64,000 nt of DNA from Glandiceps talaboti (taxonomy: Eukaryota; Hemichordata; Enteropneusta; Spengelidae), in contig NC_135562.1 of assembly GCF_964340395.1 (NCBI RefSeq), positions 7,027,634 to 7,091,633 on the forward strand, written 5' to 3'. Below are positions 50,271-63,682 of the stretch, one piece after another. A program made the position numbers and the translations under genes. The first letter of the stretch is position 1; the number at the start of each line of letters is the position of its first letter. Under the pieces are notes generated by a model. That model made no database searches. It was not told the origin of the DNA and saw only the letters and a program-made list of their open reading frames with translations.

Positions 50271-52426
50271 TAGATTCGTTTCCATGGATATTACTATTTT
50301 TGGCTGTGAAAGTATCATAAGTGAAATTAAAATCAACACTTTGACTGAAAATGTTAAAATGAAGATAAGGGTGACATTTTGAAGAATAAACTCTAGCTCC
50401 ACTTTACTATTTGTAAGTCATGACATATGTTAATGAGAAGGATTTGGAAAATAGTGTGGATATCAATTTACATAAAAATTAAGCCAAATTAAAGTCAGAA
50501 AACTTGCCGTATGATACAGACAGTAAAGTGTTATCCTCATTATGAATACTGTGGTGTGTTAAAAGAAGATATTGACCTTTGACATGTCTCTTAACACCTT
50601 AGCTGGAAGTGAAATGCTACTTCAAATATCAAGATTGTCAAAGTTGACCTTTGACCCAACTTTTTGACACCTAGCTTGAAGTAAAATACTACTTCAGATA
50701 ACGAGAGTGATCGAGCAAAGTGTGTACCTAAGCAATATGCAGTGTGAAAGCAAATGTTGTTGATCTGTGTGTGTCATTGAATTATAAATAAAATGGGGAA
50801 CTTAGGTCAGGCAAGAATTCCATTTATAAATTTATCGAGAATATTAATTTTAAAGCCAAAAAATTACTGGAAACAGATCATTTTTTAAGTTATCTGAATT
50901 AATTGACAACATATATCCATTAGTTGTTGATTTTACTGTGTACACCCAGGCTTGATGTCCGTATGTAAACAGTCAGAACAAATGTTTTGGATCATTTATG
51001 TATAATGTGTCATTTGTCAACTATGTGTAAATATTATGGGATGTTCAAGTGTATAGCTCAGATCACCATGATCTCACTGTCCCAAGCAACTGTTTGCACC
51101 ATGTTTGCTTCAGGATAAGACAGTCTTGACAAGTCTCTCGGTGTATTGATGCAAGCTCATCCGTGTAGGTTACTATATCAACATACATGTAGAACTTAAA
51201 CCTTTTGAAACACTACACACACTTGATGATTAATGAAAGCAAGAACTAAAGCTTTCATCCACACCTGTGGACTTGTTGATCAGTCTTATGTTCTGTTTTG
51301 GTCTCATGACTCATCACTGGGATCATGCGACAAAAGAATGGATTCCCAGATGTGTATAAATTGAAAATGACCCCCATCCCTAGGCCTGTTGCGATCACGC
51401 TTAGTTTTCCCAATACAGATAGCTTCCTGTACATCATGTTCAAACCAATGTTGATCCTTGTTGAGTACTTTAACATTATCACAGCTAATCTTGTGACCTG
51501 GGCACACAAATATGTTTTGAAACTTCTGAAGTTGTGGTACTAGGAACCTAGAATTCCACAGTCTCTTGTCTAAGGGGCATAGGACCCGTGGAAGGAGAAG
51601 AAATTTTCATCAAAACTGTTTACCAATACCTAGTACCTCTTTAGATGAAGACAAAAATGTTGCAATGTTATTTATCTATAATATTAAGTGGAAGTTTTGT
51701 TTGGGCGTATTTTTTGCATTGTTATGGTAAATTATGACTTCATATTTTGTGCTGTGCCACTAAAATTGTACCTCTGTTACTCCATTTCCTGACAGAAAGT
51801 GAAACATTATCATAAACTATAAAAATATTCACCATCACAGCAGAAAAATTAAAACAAAGCAAAAAAGCAAAAGTGTCTGTCTACCTTCTATAGTGTGCCC
51901 ATGTGTAATAACTCAACTATGTCAATGAACTGTGCTTTGCATTCATTGTGTAAAAAGACATCAAAGAGTTAGTGAGTTCTTCTGTGAAAAGGCAACGATT
52001 ACTAAGATCATAGATTACCTCAATCATGGACTCATAATAACATATCTCATTATAGAGCCATGCTCACATTCATTCATTCCTAACTTGCAGACCAACTGTA
52101 TAATACTTGGATGGAAAAACCTTTCCTAAAATTGTACCTTTCTAAGAAAATTTATTTGTCTGGATGCGAACACGGTATCAAATCATCTCTATCCAAACGT
52201 ATCACCTCTAAAGGGAGATCTTGAGATTCGATAAAGTGTAGCTTTAGACTAGAAAATTTCACACAAGCCAACAAAATTTCGGGTCATACACACTTCCAAA
52301 AAGAATAACAGGAGCTGTTTGTTTGGTATTCTTCACTCAAATTTAGGTGTGTACCAAATATAATATGATAATAAGTGGTTTATTTACCCAAATAATAATG
52401 TAATAGGAGTGAATAATCTCATTTTA

Positions 52427-53415
52427 AAGGGCCATGTTTCAATCCTTGGTCATTGCATGAGTGTTATCTTAATATGTATTTACATAGGATGATTTTTTTT
52501 GGTTCTAGATCATTTTCCGTAGATCTGCCAAACAACCGGTTTTAATGATAAATAAATGTATTTAACCAGTTAATAAATACCTAATTATTCATCCATGGGT
52601 CATGGAAAAAAAGGTTACATATCACAGATTTTGAAGAATTCATTTGCAATTTAACAACACCATAATATGTACATGGAAAAGCCATCATGTAACTGTAGAA
52701 TCAGTCATGCATGATATGCCAAGATACAAAATGTAAAGTGACAGCCTTAAAATGACATTACAGTGTACAGAAAATTTACATAATTTTGCATAATTTAGAT
52801 ACATTTGCATGAAATATACATATATTTGCATGAATTATATATTCATGTACCTAAATACCTTGACTCTGTTCTGTAAAGGAAAATTTGAGTATTGTTCAAA
52901 AGGTTAAGAAAGGTTAAGAAAATTTGAATTTTGTAATCAAAGTTCTTTCCTGTGTTGCATCAGTATTTGAAAAATGGAGGAATGTAGTGCAAATATTGTT
53001 TTATTTTGAAAACATGTATCAATTTATGCATGCATATATTTGCATATATTTGCATATATGAATACTATTTAAAAGTGTCTTGATATGATTAATATTCTCA
53101 TTCACAGTGGTGATTAAAGACCATGTTTGAATTTATCTTAAAATCTAGGTGCAAACGACGATTGTTTAAGGCAAGTTGGCTGAACAAAAGGATGAGCCAA
53201 TGTAATCCTGATCAAAATAGAGATAATGCGATGACCCAGGATTAAAACAGGCCTTTGAAGGCCCACATCAGATTAGGCTTAATGTAGATAAGGAAAGTCG
53301 TTATCTGAGAGATTAGAAAAAGGTGGACCAGAACAAAAGGATGATCCCATGTACTCCTTATCAAGATAAAGATACTGCAATAACCTGGTATTGAAACATG
53401 GCCCTTTACGATTTA
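52427..53415. repeat. Inverted and direct repeats, possible large foldback element
   Basis: AAAGGGCCATGTTTCAATCC at 52427 is the inverse of ATTGAAACATGGCCCTTT at 53392-53409. The right side also carries a direct, diverged duplication (around 53205 and 53350). Confidence 0.45.
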
Positions 53416-55939
53416 CAGAAATGCAATAATAAGATTTAAACCCAGTCAAAAACACAGACACGACACTTGTTAATTATTTTCAAGAGAATTCAACATTTAT
53501 CAATTTTTATTCATTTCTGAGTCGTCTTTGCATGAGATACAAATGAATACACAAATTTTACAGAAATATGACATTATTTGAAATACATTCAGTAACGATA
53601 TATTAATATTCAACTCTATTCAAAGAACACTTACATAAACAAATTTGCATCTGTCAATAATAGAAATTATTCCTCCATGCTGGTTTTAAAAATTTTTTAA
53701 TCCCCTCTCTATAACAAGATTTAAGTCTACAAATCATGTTGCTATGGTAACACATCACTTTGTTTTATTTACAAAGGTTTCCATCAATTTGGTAACATTT
53801 ATTGAAAACAAAATAATATTAAAAGTGATGATGTTGACAAATTAATATTCTGTTGTGTTTTTGCTTTAAAAGGTATCTTGGTACATGTACTTTGTTCTAC
53901 AACATGAAAAATAATCAAAATATATTTTCATTGATAATTAAAGTTAATTCCTGTGAGAATTAATATTCATGGGCTCTGGGTTCATACTCACAGCATGAAA
54001 ATATGTTTTGGCCAGTGAAAATTTTGAATTCGCTTCCAAATTTTGAATTCGCTTTTGATTGGCGAGTAGAAATATTCATTGTTTAAGATTGAGAGTACAA
54101 TTAAAACTATGGCATCAGAATTGTGTCATCTGGTGCAACAAAAATATTACAAAGATTGTCTTGCTTAGTAAAAATCTGACTAAACATGGCTTCATTTTCT
54201 TTGCATGTGATACCATTTTTTTTAGCAGTTTGTTACACCGTCAATGATTTGAGAAAATGAAGCAATTTGTTAGTAAGATCTTTGTTGACCCAGACACACT
54301 CTAATTCAGATGAAATGGTTTTTCATTGCATCGACACACAATTTGTTTTATTTATTAAATACCCTTAATAGTACAGCTGTTGACGTTCTAATTCCACCAG
54401 CAAATTATTTTATGATTTGAGAAACATATCAGAGACATATGTTGCCAAAAGTACTTGTAAAGTGAAGGGAATGCTATAAGGTTTTTTGATGATTCCCTCA
54501 TAATCAAAATATTTCTCTTATCACTAAGAATTTTAAGATTTATTGGTCATCATTACTAGTAAAGAGTAATCTGTTTGTCTCTTATCAGAATATGAATCCA
54601 TAATTATTAATTTTAGTATGGAGAACACTGAACAAAACAAGATTACATTTTAAAACCAGCACTATGCAGAGCAATGCCCGTCTTTTCCATAGTGTTCACC
54701 AAATTTTTCCAGACCAGAACTACAAAATTATAAATTTTGGGGTTTTTTTCTTTCGATGTTGAAAAGCATGTGACATTTGACAGACGTGCTGCTTTGATGA
54801 ATATTTAGGGTTGAATGATGATGAAAAGAGACCCACAGGGGTACAACTGTACTTTGTGAATTTTTCATGAAAGCTAACAGTATCATGGGATGCTTGTTTT
54901 GCATCCGAATACGAATTATTTCAATCACTTGACTTGCCTAACTCTGCTAGGTAGCATGAACAACTGTCACATACCTAACTCAGCTAGGTCAGTATGTTGC
55001 CTAACTGAACTAGGTCATGCTTCAACAGCATGACTGTGTTGCTAATAACTTTACTTATTCATCTCTGTGTGTGTCCAGTAGCATTACCATGGCAACTTGC
55101 CATATGGTAGCTTGCATTTTCTTAAGCAAAATCTGGTCCAAGTCTAAAGAATAGCTCACTGTACATGCATTTCTATAAAAATATGCAAACTACAATCTGG
55201 CTGCATAAGTTAAACCAATTTTTAGAAAAATCAAATATAAATAAATAAATAAATAATTAATTAATTAAAAAAAATCACCTTTTTTTGATATTAGGTTGCA
55301 GTAATCAGAAGATTAAAATTTACAATAATCTTTCAATCTTTCTTATCTAAAAAAATCTACCTAAATTTATCTAAGTCAGAAAAATTGTGAATGAAAATGT
55401 ACATTTTGTGTTCTGTCATCTAAAAGTACGTTGTGCCATAGTATACATGAAATTTGAAAAACCAACAATACACGTGTGTTTAGGCATTTTACAATATGGC
55501 AGTCAAAAACTATTGCACGTAAGACTATAAACATCAACAGAAAGAATAAATAAATAAATAAATAAATAAATAAGTATATAAATAAGTATATTGCACAAAC
55601 AGTAAAACATACAAAGATGTGGCAGGGAAATGGTACATAAAGTTTTTTTTTGTCAAATTACAACTTTGTGTCGGCTCAGCCAAAGTTCCCCCCCAAAAAT
55701 TATTTTTGGTAAGTTACTTTGTGTATACAGTACTATTTCAGTAATATTATGTATATCGCCTTTCAAATGCACTCCAGGAAATAACAGGGCAGTATTTTGG
55801 TCATAGGTTGAACAGTAATGCGGAGTACACGTCAATTAAAAAAAATCATTGACGTTAGAAAAAACTAACCAGTCAAGGCAATTTGACCCTGTAAAGGCCT
55901 AAGAAAATTAATATGAACCTGACCCTGTAAAATGTCAAT

Positions 55940-56250
55940 TTTTTATTCACCCTGAAACAGCCAATAGAATAGACATGCACCAGGAGTCAATATAATTTGT
56001 ATTGACCCTGAAACACCCAATAGAATAGACATGCACCAGGAGTCAATATAATTTGTATTGACCCTGAAACAGCCAATAGAATAGACATGCACCAGGAGTC
56101 AATATAATTTGTATTGACCCTGAAACAGCCAATAGAATAGACATGCACCAGGAGTCAATACAATTTGTATTCACCCTGAAACAGCCAATAGAATAGACAT
56201 GCACCAGGAGTCAATATAATTTGTATTGACCCTGAAACAGCCAATAGAGT
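55940..56250 (+). repeat. 56-bp minisatellite, about 5.5 copies
   Basis: Units GACCCTGAAACAGCCAATAG, AATAGACATGCACCAGGAGT, CAATATAATTTGTATT, nearly identical. Confidence 0.95.
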
Positions 56251-56631
56251 CAGAGGTAGCTACTTGAATTTATCCCATATTATGTTACTATGCTACGAAG
56301 TATTAAAACTGTAGAACATTACTGTATAGTTCTGAGCTGCTCACTACAAAAATCATTGAAATTTCCAAAGTTTACATCTGCAAATAAAATCCATACTAAG
56401 ATGTCAAACAATTGAAGTGTTGTAAACCTGAATATTAACTTGTGAATATCCAACTTTTCTGTTTCAAGGGGAGATAAAGACAATATACCCTTTTTGAGTT
56501 GTAAAGTTCTCTGTCATGTCAATCAAATTTAAATTGAAGCACACATTAGAAACTTTGCAATCTAAAGAAAATGATCCATACAATTTTCATAGTATACTGG
56601 AAGGTTCACCATTGTTTGTGCTCCAAGCATT

Positions 56632-57035
56632 GCTGTCGCTTACATTGTCTAGTTCCTGACAGGGACCTGTATTCCGTACGACAATGTACTTCATCACTAT
56701 CCCAGCCTAGTCAAGGCCCTGGCGAAAGGCGTTAATTATGGTTCACCCACATGGTGAGCGAAGCGCTAACGGCACATGTCAGTAGTAATCCACCACAAAT
56801 TGACAGGCTGTTGTCACCGCTCATTAATATTCATTTGGACTCCACCTCCAGTCCATTTAAACTAAAATCACGTGAGGATGCAACAACATAATCATGTTTA
56901 TATGAACACTGTAGGAGGGAGCACAGAAATCTGTGTGGATCATCAGGGCCTTGACTAGACTGGGATAGTTATGAAGTACATTGTAGTACGGAATACGGTC
57001 CCTGTCAGGAACTAGACTATCGCTTACATAATCAA
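56632..57035. mobile_element. Foldback element with arms of about 95 bp
   Basis: Arm 56632-56730 (GTCTAGTTCCTGACAGGGAC, ATCCCAGCCTAGTCAAGGCC) is the inverse of 56939-57035 (GGCCTTGACTAGACTGGGAT, GTCCCTGTCAGGAACTAGAC). The central 200 bp carry repeat family 9. Family 8 sequence follows at 57060-57180. Confidence 0.8.
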
Positions 57036-57059
57036 CAGCTAGTATGTATATATATAGAG

Positions 57060-57180
57060 CGCATTGTCGCAAACCAGAGCTGATCTTTCTTCTGCAACAC
57101 TGCAAAATATCTTGATGGTGTGTTTTAGATGGTGATGTAAAAAAGGCTGTGGTTTACGACGATGGTGAAGCGTAAACTAT
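57060..57180 (+). repeat. Dispersed repeat family 8, copy 2
   Basis: CGCAAACCAGAGCTGATCTT and AAGGCTGTGGTTTACGACGA match 7737-7820. Confidence 0.55.
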
Positions 57181-58896
57181 GCCAGAACTTTTACCCAAAC
57201 CATAGACTATTCAAATAAACTTCAGGGAAGCAAAAATATGACAAGTTCTGAGGATTGATTTAAAATGCTTCATAAAGTATGTAGGTTAGTGTCTGGTTAT
57301 GATACTGTTTGGAATCGTATTACCCATCCCTGGTTTTCATCACATCATACAATGTATATCAGTACAATTTCATGTAGAGGGTGTGTGACATTACAGAGTA
57401 TCAAATAGCTATAAAAACATCAATAATACACATGTTGTGTTGATACTGTTTGCCTCTGGACTGCATCACTAACATGACCCAGATGGGGGTAAATAATATT
57501 CAAGTTATTCAATTTCCCTATTGCTATGATAACCATAAGGTGTTAAAACCATTGTGAATACTCAACTTCGATGTACTTTGCAACCAATGATAGAGATTTT
57601 TATATATGTGTGAGAGGGCAGTGTACTTTAAAATTTCACTCTGGGGTGACAGACTGAGGCCAACACAAAAATAATTCTTGTTGAACAAAATCAGTTCTCA
57701 ATTTTCTTTTCGAAAATGTTTTCCTTCTTTGATTGAGTTTATGAAGTATAAGACATTGGGTACGCAGAAAGCAGCCCGTTTTTACTTCTGCCATCATATT
57801 TTTGCAAGAAATTTGTTAAACAAGAAATCCTTTTTGTATGGCCAGACTGCTGTATCATCTGTGATGACACGATATCTCTTAAAATTTACATTAATGCACT
57901 GCTTGTTGTTTCGATAGTAATACGAATCACCACAATATTACAGGTTTGGGAGGGATGGCAGTGAGTTCATTTGATTACATGGAACAAGACTTAACAAGAA
58001 AATGATTACGACAAACTTGTATTATCAAGGTTTTGAAATCCACACTTCAGTCATCATGCTAAAATGACCCTTGTAGGTTTTCTGAAAAATATCCTTTTTT
58101 TGCATTTTTTAATTGGATCACATCTATTTTATATGATAAAATTTACAGACAACTTAAGTTATATCTTTGAAAATGAACTAACAAACATTATCGAAGTATT
58201 GCAGTAAGCCACAAAATGTAGTTGTAGTGGATGAAATAAAAAAAATAATTAGATTTATGTTCCCAAATAAAAACTGAGAAATGTTAACTTATAGCTTATG
58301 AACTTATTAGCACCATAGTGGTTTAAAAGGGGTTTCCCCTGGCAGTAGTGACTTTCCCCTACAAGGGTCATATTAGCATGATGTGAACTGAACAGAAATG
58401 TATCTATGTCAAAAAAAAGATTTTTAACTGGCAAGTCCAGACTTTTGTGAAATTCGCATATAATTGAAATGCACCCTTTATGTACATCAAGTGTACAATA
58501 AGACTAATTTAGTATTCATTATTATGTAAATTACATGGGATGATCAGAGGTCAGAAACAGTCGGCAGTATTCTTCTATGTAGTAATTGTTTTTACAGTCT
58601 TTCAGGGATAAATAAACTCTCAATTTTTTAGTACACCAGACAACGTTTAACACAAAACATAATTTTTTTCCCCTTTGGTAAATGTGTAGGATTTTTCTAA
58701 AAATGAGTAATTAAAATTGCAGTGGTATACTGACATTGAAGATTTGTGAAAAATTCAAGTCAGAGTTGCATTCATTCAGCATGCATTGTCCCCTCAAGGA
58801 GAGGTCTGTCAACCCCATACTGCCAATGGTTTGGTTCAGTCTATGGGAAATGTGTGTGAAAGTTATTTCATTTTTATGCAGAATAGGGGGAGAGGT

Positions 58897-61722
58897 TTAG
58901 TTGCTCTGGAGGAGCAGCTGTTCTAGTTCATCCGCTGACCTGAGAAGAAACGCTGCAGATTCCCTATAGCCGGCAATGAGTTGTTTAATAGTCTGGACTT
59001 CAGATGCATTTAGTTGTGGTTTGGAAGTGTTACTACTTTTCTTCATACTCAGATCTGTAGGACCTGGTGGAGAGGGGAAGAATTCAGAAACAGGAAATCA
59101 TATTAGAAAGGTTTAATGAAATTTGACTATATCACCTTACATATCAGAGAGTAACATAACATTGTTAACAACCAACTTGCACTGATTGGTTGATTCAGTC
59201 ATGTCACATGATAACCTTGTGACAAGAGTTATCACATTTTTGGCAATTTGCATGCACTGATTGGTTGATTCAGTCATGCCACTCTACTTTTGTGTTGACT
59301 ATGAGTGGTTGCCAAGTCACATGACTTCGGTATTTGGTACTGAAAGTTCTGTGAAGAAGTTTGAAATTTTTAACCAAAAACACACAACATATTTTTTGAT
59401 AAGCTGACTGCAAACAGTCCATCTTGTTCACTCATGATAGAGGGCACTGTTTGTGATCATGTCACAAAGTGATGCAATCATGGGGAGAATGCGCCACAGA
59501 AAGTATCATCTGTTTACCCTTCACTATTTAAAACCTGATTGTTGCTTGTAGAATTCTGTGAAATTCAACTATGCGAATAATTGCCATTTCACATAGGACA
59601 AAATATATAGTTAAATATAGTCAAAGATGTTTTGAGAATTAGAAATACTTATATTGAGAGTTTTTATACTGCAGACTGTCAGTCTTGTTCACTCTATTAT
59701 AGATGGCACTGCTTATAGTGGTCATGTCGCCATTTGAAAGTACTTTACATATGTTACCAGGCACAAGCCAAGATATTTGCTTTGAACAGAAAATATGGAT
59801 TATATACTTTGTTTGTTCTACATCACGATAACTGTTGTTTACAACACTGGTTGTGCGGTGCTTGAAATATGAGTCAAAACATTCCAAATTGCCATTATTT
59901 TCCCCAATTTTTCAGAATTATCCTTGAGGTATAATAATATTCCTCAATATTTTTCTTCATTCAGCCGGAAAATAGGAGTGACCTGAGGGTTTGCCACTAA
60001 TCATCTAGCCACTTGTAGTGACAAGGCCCCTTAGGTCACTCATCTTTTCCTTGGCTGAACAAAGAAAAATATTGGAGAATAACATGTTAACAGTAAAAAT
60101 ATAGTAAAAATATATATATACCATTTGTGAGAGGTTGTGCATGTTGTATAATTCCTGCATGGTGTGGGGTAGTTGCTGGTGGTGGCATGCCCGTATGAAA
60201 TGCATCAAAACTACTGCCATTGGTGAATTTGTACTCCGTTGGTCTCCTTTCCTGTCGCAGTAGATCATGAGTGTAGTGGTTTTGTGTGACAAGAATCTCT
60301 GCCTGTTATCAAAAATGTAAAAATAATGGGTCATAAAATGAATGATGTATCCCGCAATTGACTAAAGTGTTTTGGCACGTGGAAAGTACATAAAATCTCT
60401 ACTTGAGATCCCAAGGTTCCCTACCTGTATTTTTATTAAGGGTCGTAAGAAGGGTAAAATCTACCCAAGTTCCACAGTCGTTTTACTGATGTTCCCTACC
60501 AGTACTTATTTAAGGGGTAGAAAACATGTAACATCTAACTGGGTTCCCACGTCCTTTTACCAGTTTTCCCTCAAACAATATTATGTATAACAAACTATGA
60601 TAGTTTTATCTGGTTTTCACCTTTCTGTCCCAAACAAATTATAGCACACTGCATGAAAAACTACGTACATTTTAACTAATTTCCCACTTTCTATATATTA
60701 TTGGTGTTCCAAAAACTGTAGATATACACTATCATTGAAGGTTCTTGGCCACACAAAAATTAGATAGTCTCTTTTCATGGGTTTAACACAAACGATATCA
60801 ATTAAAAATATAACATACATGACATGAACAATAAAGGTAACCTCTAGACAGCTCTCAAAAAAAACTATTCATTATCAACTGCTATTAATATTCAAAATTA
60901 TATTTTGGATATATTTACCTTTTTAACATTAAAAGCTGGTAGCCTACATGTTAACGTGCAAACAATGCAGTATCACACTATACATTTAATACTATCATAT
61001 GGTTGCCTATATAGAGATAGTGACAATTGTCAATGTGTGTGTATTTTAAATATATATTTTTATGTATAGGGGCTATTTCATACATTTATCATTTTAAGTA
61101 CCAACCCTGGAAACAAAGGGAATGGTGTAAATGTCTATAGAGATATGTTTTTTTGAGGTTTAGTTGTTATTCTTTATTTCTAGTTATACCATACACGAGT
61201 CAGGTTCAATAAAAAATATGGAATGTATACCCTGGTTGTTCTACACCACAACAACACACGTCTATGTCACGACAACACACGTACGTGCCTATGTCACTGG
61301 ACCTTCTGTGTTCGAAATATGACTCAAACATTAAAAATTGCCATTACTTTTCCTGATTTAAAAAACAAATATTACTGCCGATGGTATAACTATATCATTC
61401 CCCAATATTTTTCTTCATTCAGCTGGAAAATACTTGTGACCTAAGAGTGTTGTCTCTACTGGTCTAGCGACTTGTAGTAACAAGTGCCCCTTAGGTCACT
61501 CGTATTTTCCTTGGCTGAACGAAGAAAAATATTGTGGAATAATATCTAATTATGTAATTTTGTTGTTGAGATTTTAATAAATGGTACCTGCTGCTGCTGT
61601 TGCTGTTGTTGTTGCTGTTCAAGTTCAAGTCTCATTCTTTTAGCATTCTCACTTTCACTCTGACATGCTGCCGCTAGAATTCCCTCTGCTGCAGCAGACG
61701 TAAGATGAGGTGGTGTTGGTCT
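58897..61722 (-). CDS. NOL4: NOL4/NOL4L homologue, last three coding exons (5' part beyond window)
   Basis: Read on the minus strand, the exons are 61588-61722, 60122-60302 and 58897-59063. Their phases fit (0, then 1) and all boundaries are AG/GT. The first encodes [20 protein letters not shown], then [14 protein letters not shown] and ten glutamines. Vertebrate NOL4 has RPIPSHLTSAVAESILASAC and AKRMRLE at this point. The second exon ([10 protein letters not shown] to PLTN) is less conserved. The last exon starts GPTDLSMKK and ends [27 protein letters not shown], stop; it closely matches the NOL4 C-terminus. NOL4 is a nuclear/nucleolar protein of poorly defined function. NOL4 and NOL4L cannot be told apart from this part alone. 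The conserved upstream exons were not found up to 64000, so the gene must extend right of the window. The 3' UTR lies left of 58897; its end was not determined. Confidence 0.9.
59765..60090 (+). mobile_element. Foldback repeat family 3, NOL4 intron
   Basis: Inverted arms AATATTTTTCTTCATTCAGC and GCTGAACAAAGAAAAATATT flank the core GTGACCTGAGG and CCCTTAGGTCAC. Confidence 0.7.
60405..60720 (+). repeat. Dispersed repeat family 4, copy 3 upstream of the middle NOL4 exon
   Basis: Two tandem part-copies: AAGGGTAAAATCTACCCAAG and GTAACATCTAACTGGGTTCC, each followed by a TTTTAC block. Confidence 0.55.
61185..61552 (+). mobile_element. Foldback repeat family 3, NOL4 intron next to the polyQ exon
   Basis: Leader ACCATACACGAGTCAGG, inverted arms AATATTTTTCTTCATTCAGC and GGCTGAACGAAGAAAAATAT. 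The right edge is about 36 bases from the exon at 61588. Confidence 0.7.
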
Positions 61723-61852
61723 CTGAAAAGAATTAAAAAAATAAATCCTTTTTTTTAAATATCTTTTGGAAAAACATACATTAGGTAAGTGAAACATGTA
61801 AATAGTACTTTGATTGCCAGATGATATGATTATCCGATAAATAAATAAATAA

Positions 61853-62100
61853 AGTGTTCTCTGCGGCAGTACTTTCACAAGCGTAGCAAGTGAAAGTGCA
61901 ACAGAAAACACCCCTGAGTATGCCCACACTGGCACTTGTGTGTCCTGAGGTTCTGCCATCAGCATGGAGTTCTAGTATAATTATTACATATATTTATCTG
62001 AAACAATAAATTTCCATTAAAATGACACAAAGTGATCAAGCGCTTTTGTGTAGAACAAATGATTGCATCCCTGTTGGCATATCATTTGCATACAGGTATG
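61853..62100 (+). repeat. Dispersed repeat family 7, copy 2
   Basis: GTGTTCTCTGCGGCAGTACT, AAGTGAAAGTGCAACAGAAA, then ATTTATCTGAAACAATAAAT. It lies just upstream (minus-strand sense) of the polyQ exon of the NOL4 gene. Confidence 0.6.
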
Positions 62101-62199
62101 CAATAATGTTGTCGGTATTGCACTGCAGTGAAAGTAACACTAGTATGTATGTGTACCAGTTTAAATATAATCTCTGGTACTTACATGTATCTCATATGA

Positions 62200-62582
62200 T
62201 TAGGCATAAAAATAATTGTGTGGTTCTGATTGCATTCAATTTTAGAATAGGTGGATTTTTTATTTTATTTTTCAAATTTTTTTTTGCATATGCGAGTGTC
62301 TAGTTCAGATAGTTATGTTTTCCGTTGTTTTTCCATATGTTCTCTGTGTTATTGGTTTCTTCTCATCAGATGTACAGCCATTACAGATTGGAAGAACAGT
62401 TTTATATTGTCTTTTTAAGTTGATGTCATTTTCTGCATGCACTACTTCTTGCGAGACTTCCCGATTTTCGCAATTTTATTATTTTTTTCTCTCAAAAACT
62501 GAAAAAAAAACGTTTAGGGTCGGCGTGAAAAATTAGGTGGGGTCGGGTAACCAGAACCAAACAACTTTTTTTATTAGGCCTT
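62200..62582 (+). mobile_element. MITE family 2, complete copy upstream of the NOL4 exons
   Basis: Same body and ends as the copy at 39974; ends TTTTTTTATTAGGCCTTA. Confidence 0.75.
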
Positions 62583-63680
62583 ATGGAACAAAGCATTTGA
62601 CAAATCTAAACAGGAAAGTATTGCAACAGTCTGACTAATATTGATTATTCATTAGCAATTACTAAATGAATGAACACTTCAATTAGGATAATTATCGGTA
62701 ATTAGCAATTTGTCCCAAGTAATTTATCTCTGAAGGGGCACACTGCACAGTTGCAAAATTTTCAAGTCAGGATTTTGGTAAACATCAATATGATGCCACC
62801 GATATATGTATGATCACATGACATATCGTAGGAACACCATATTTCACGGTTAATTTGATATCTTTTCTTTGTAAAAAAAATCACATAAATTTAAGAAAAA
62901 AAGAACTAAACTCTGACTCTACACACGTTTATCGCTACAATTATTGTTTGAGGTATTTTGACTTCAATAACAGCTTTCCTTTTATCCTTACACAAATCCA
63001 TTGTAAAGTGTCGTGTGAAATGTTCGATTTTCCCAGCTGTTGACTAATACACCGTTTGATACTCTCCAACTTTCACATCACACAATGAAACAAAATCATT
63101 TTATTTCATAAATATTGTGATTTATCATAAACTTATATTTCAAAATTGTTAAACTCAACTAAACATTGGCAAAGTACAATTTACATAAAACTAATTAATT
63201 TATCAAATATCGGTCATTTATAATATTTATTTCATAACTGGTGTATATTTTCTGTTCATTCATCTGTGTAGGTACTTACATAGAATGTTCAAATTAATCT
63301 GCAATCTGTTTCATTATTAGTAACACCAGTGTATACATATTCAACTTTTAAAATGATTTACAAAGTTACAAAGGTCAACTTTTAGAAATATTACGTATTA
63401 CATATTTATATGCAGTTTCATTTAATTTTTCTATTTATGAATTTGTAGAGATTAGGTTACACATTAATCTTATAATCCACAGGACTAGTATTTATATTCA
63501 TCCTTTTGAAACATGCAGTGTTCTATTTTCTTTGATAAAATTTCTTGTAAATATAGAACAAGGAGGTGCAATTTGATAGTACATGGGGTCATGGTACTTT
63601 GTGTGTTTTGGTTTCATTTGCATATTACAATGAAAGTAAATATGTATGTGGATATATTAGCTATGTAACCCAATTCTTGG
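62583..63680. other. AT-rich stretch without recognisable feature
   Basis: No exon matching the missing part of the NOL4 gene and no repeat that I recognise. It is probably intron of that gene. Confidence 0.5.
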
Positions 63681-63682
63681 TA

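Larger units (their letters stand above)
48854..58896. other. Gene-free stretch between MECR and the NOL4 homologue
   Basis: About 10 kb with only short open frames. It contains family 6 repeats, an old dispersed element (49665-50040), a 56-bp minisatellite, AATA microsatellites (55240-55260, 55543-55575) and foldback DNA at 56632-57035. The ends should include the 3' UTRs of both convergent genes. Confidence 0.6.

Noticed and set aside
57678-57917. Open frame MLNKISSQFSF
   Set aside because: No recognisable family, no splice signals that extend it, AT-rich composition like its surroundings.
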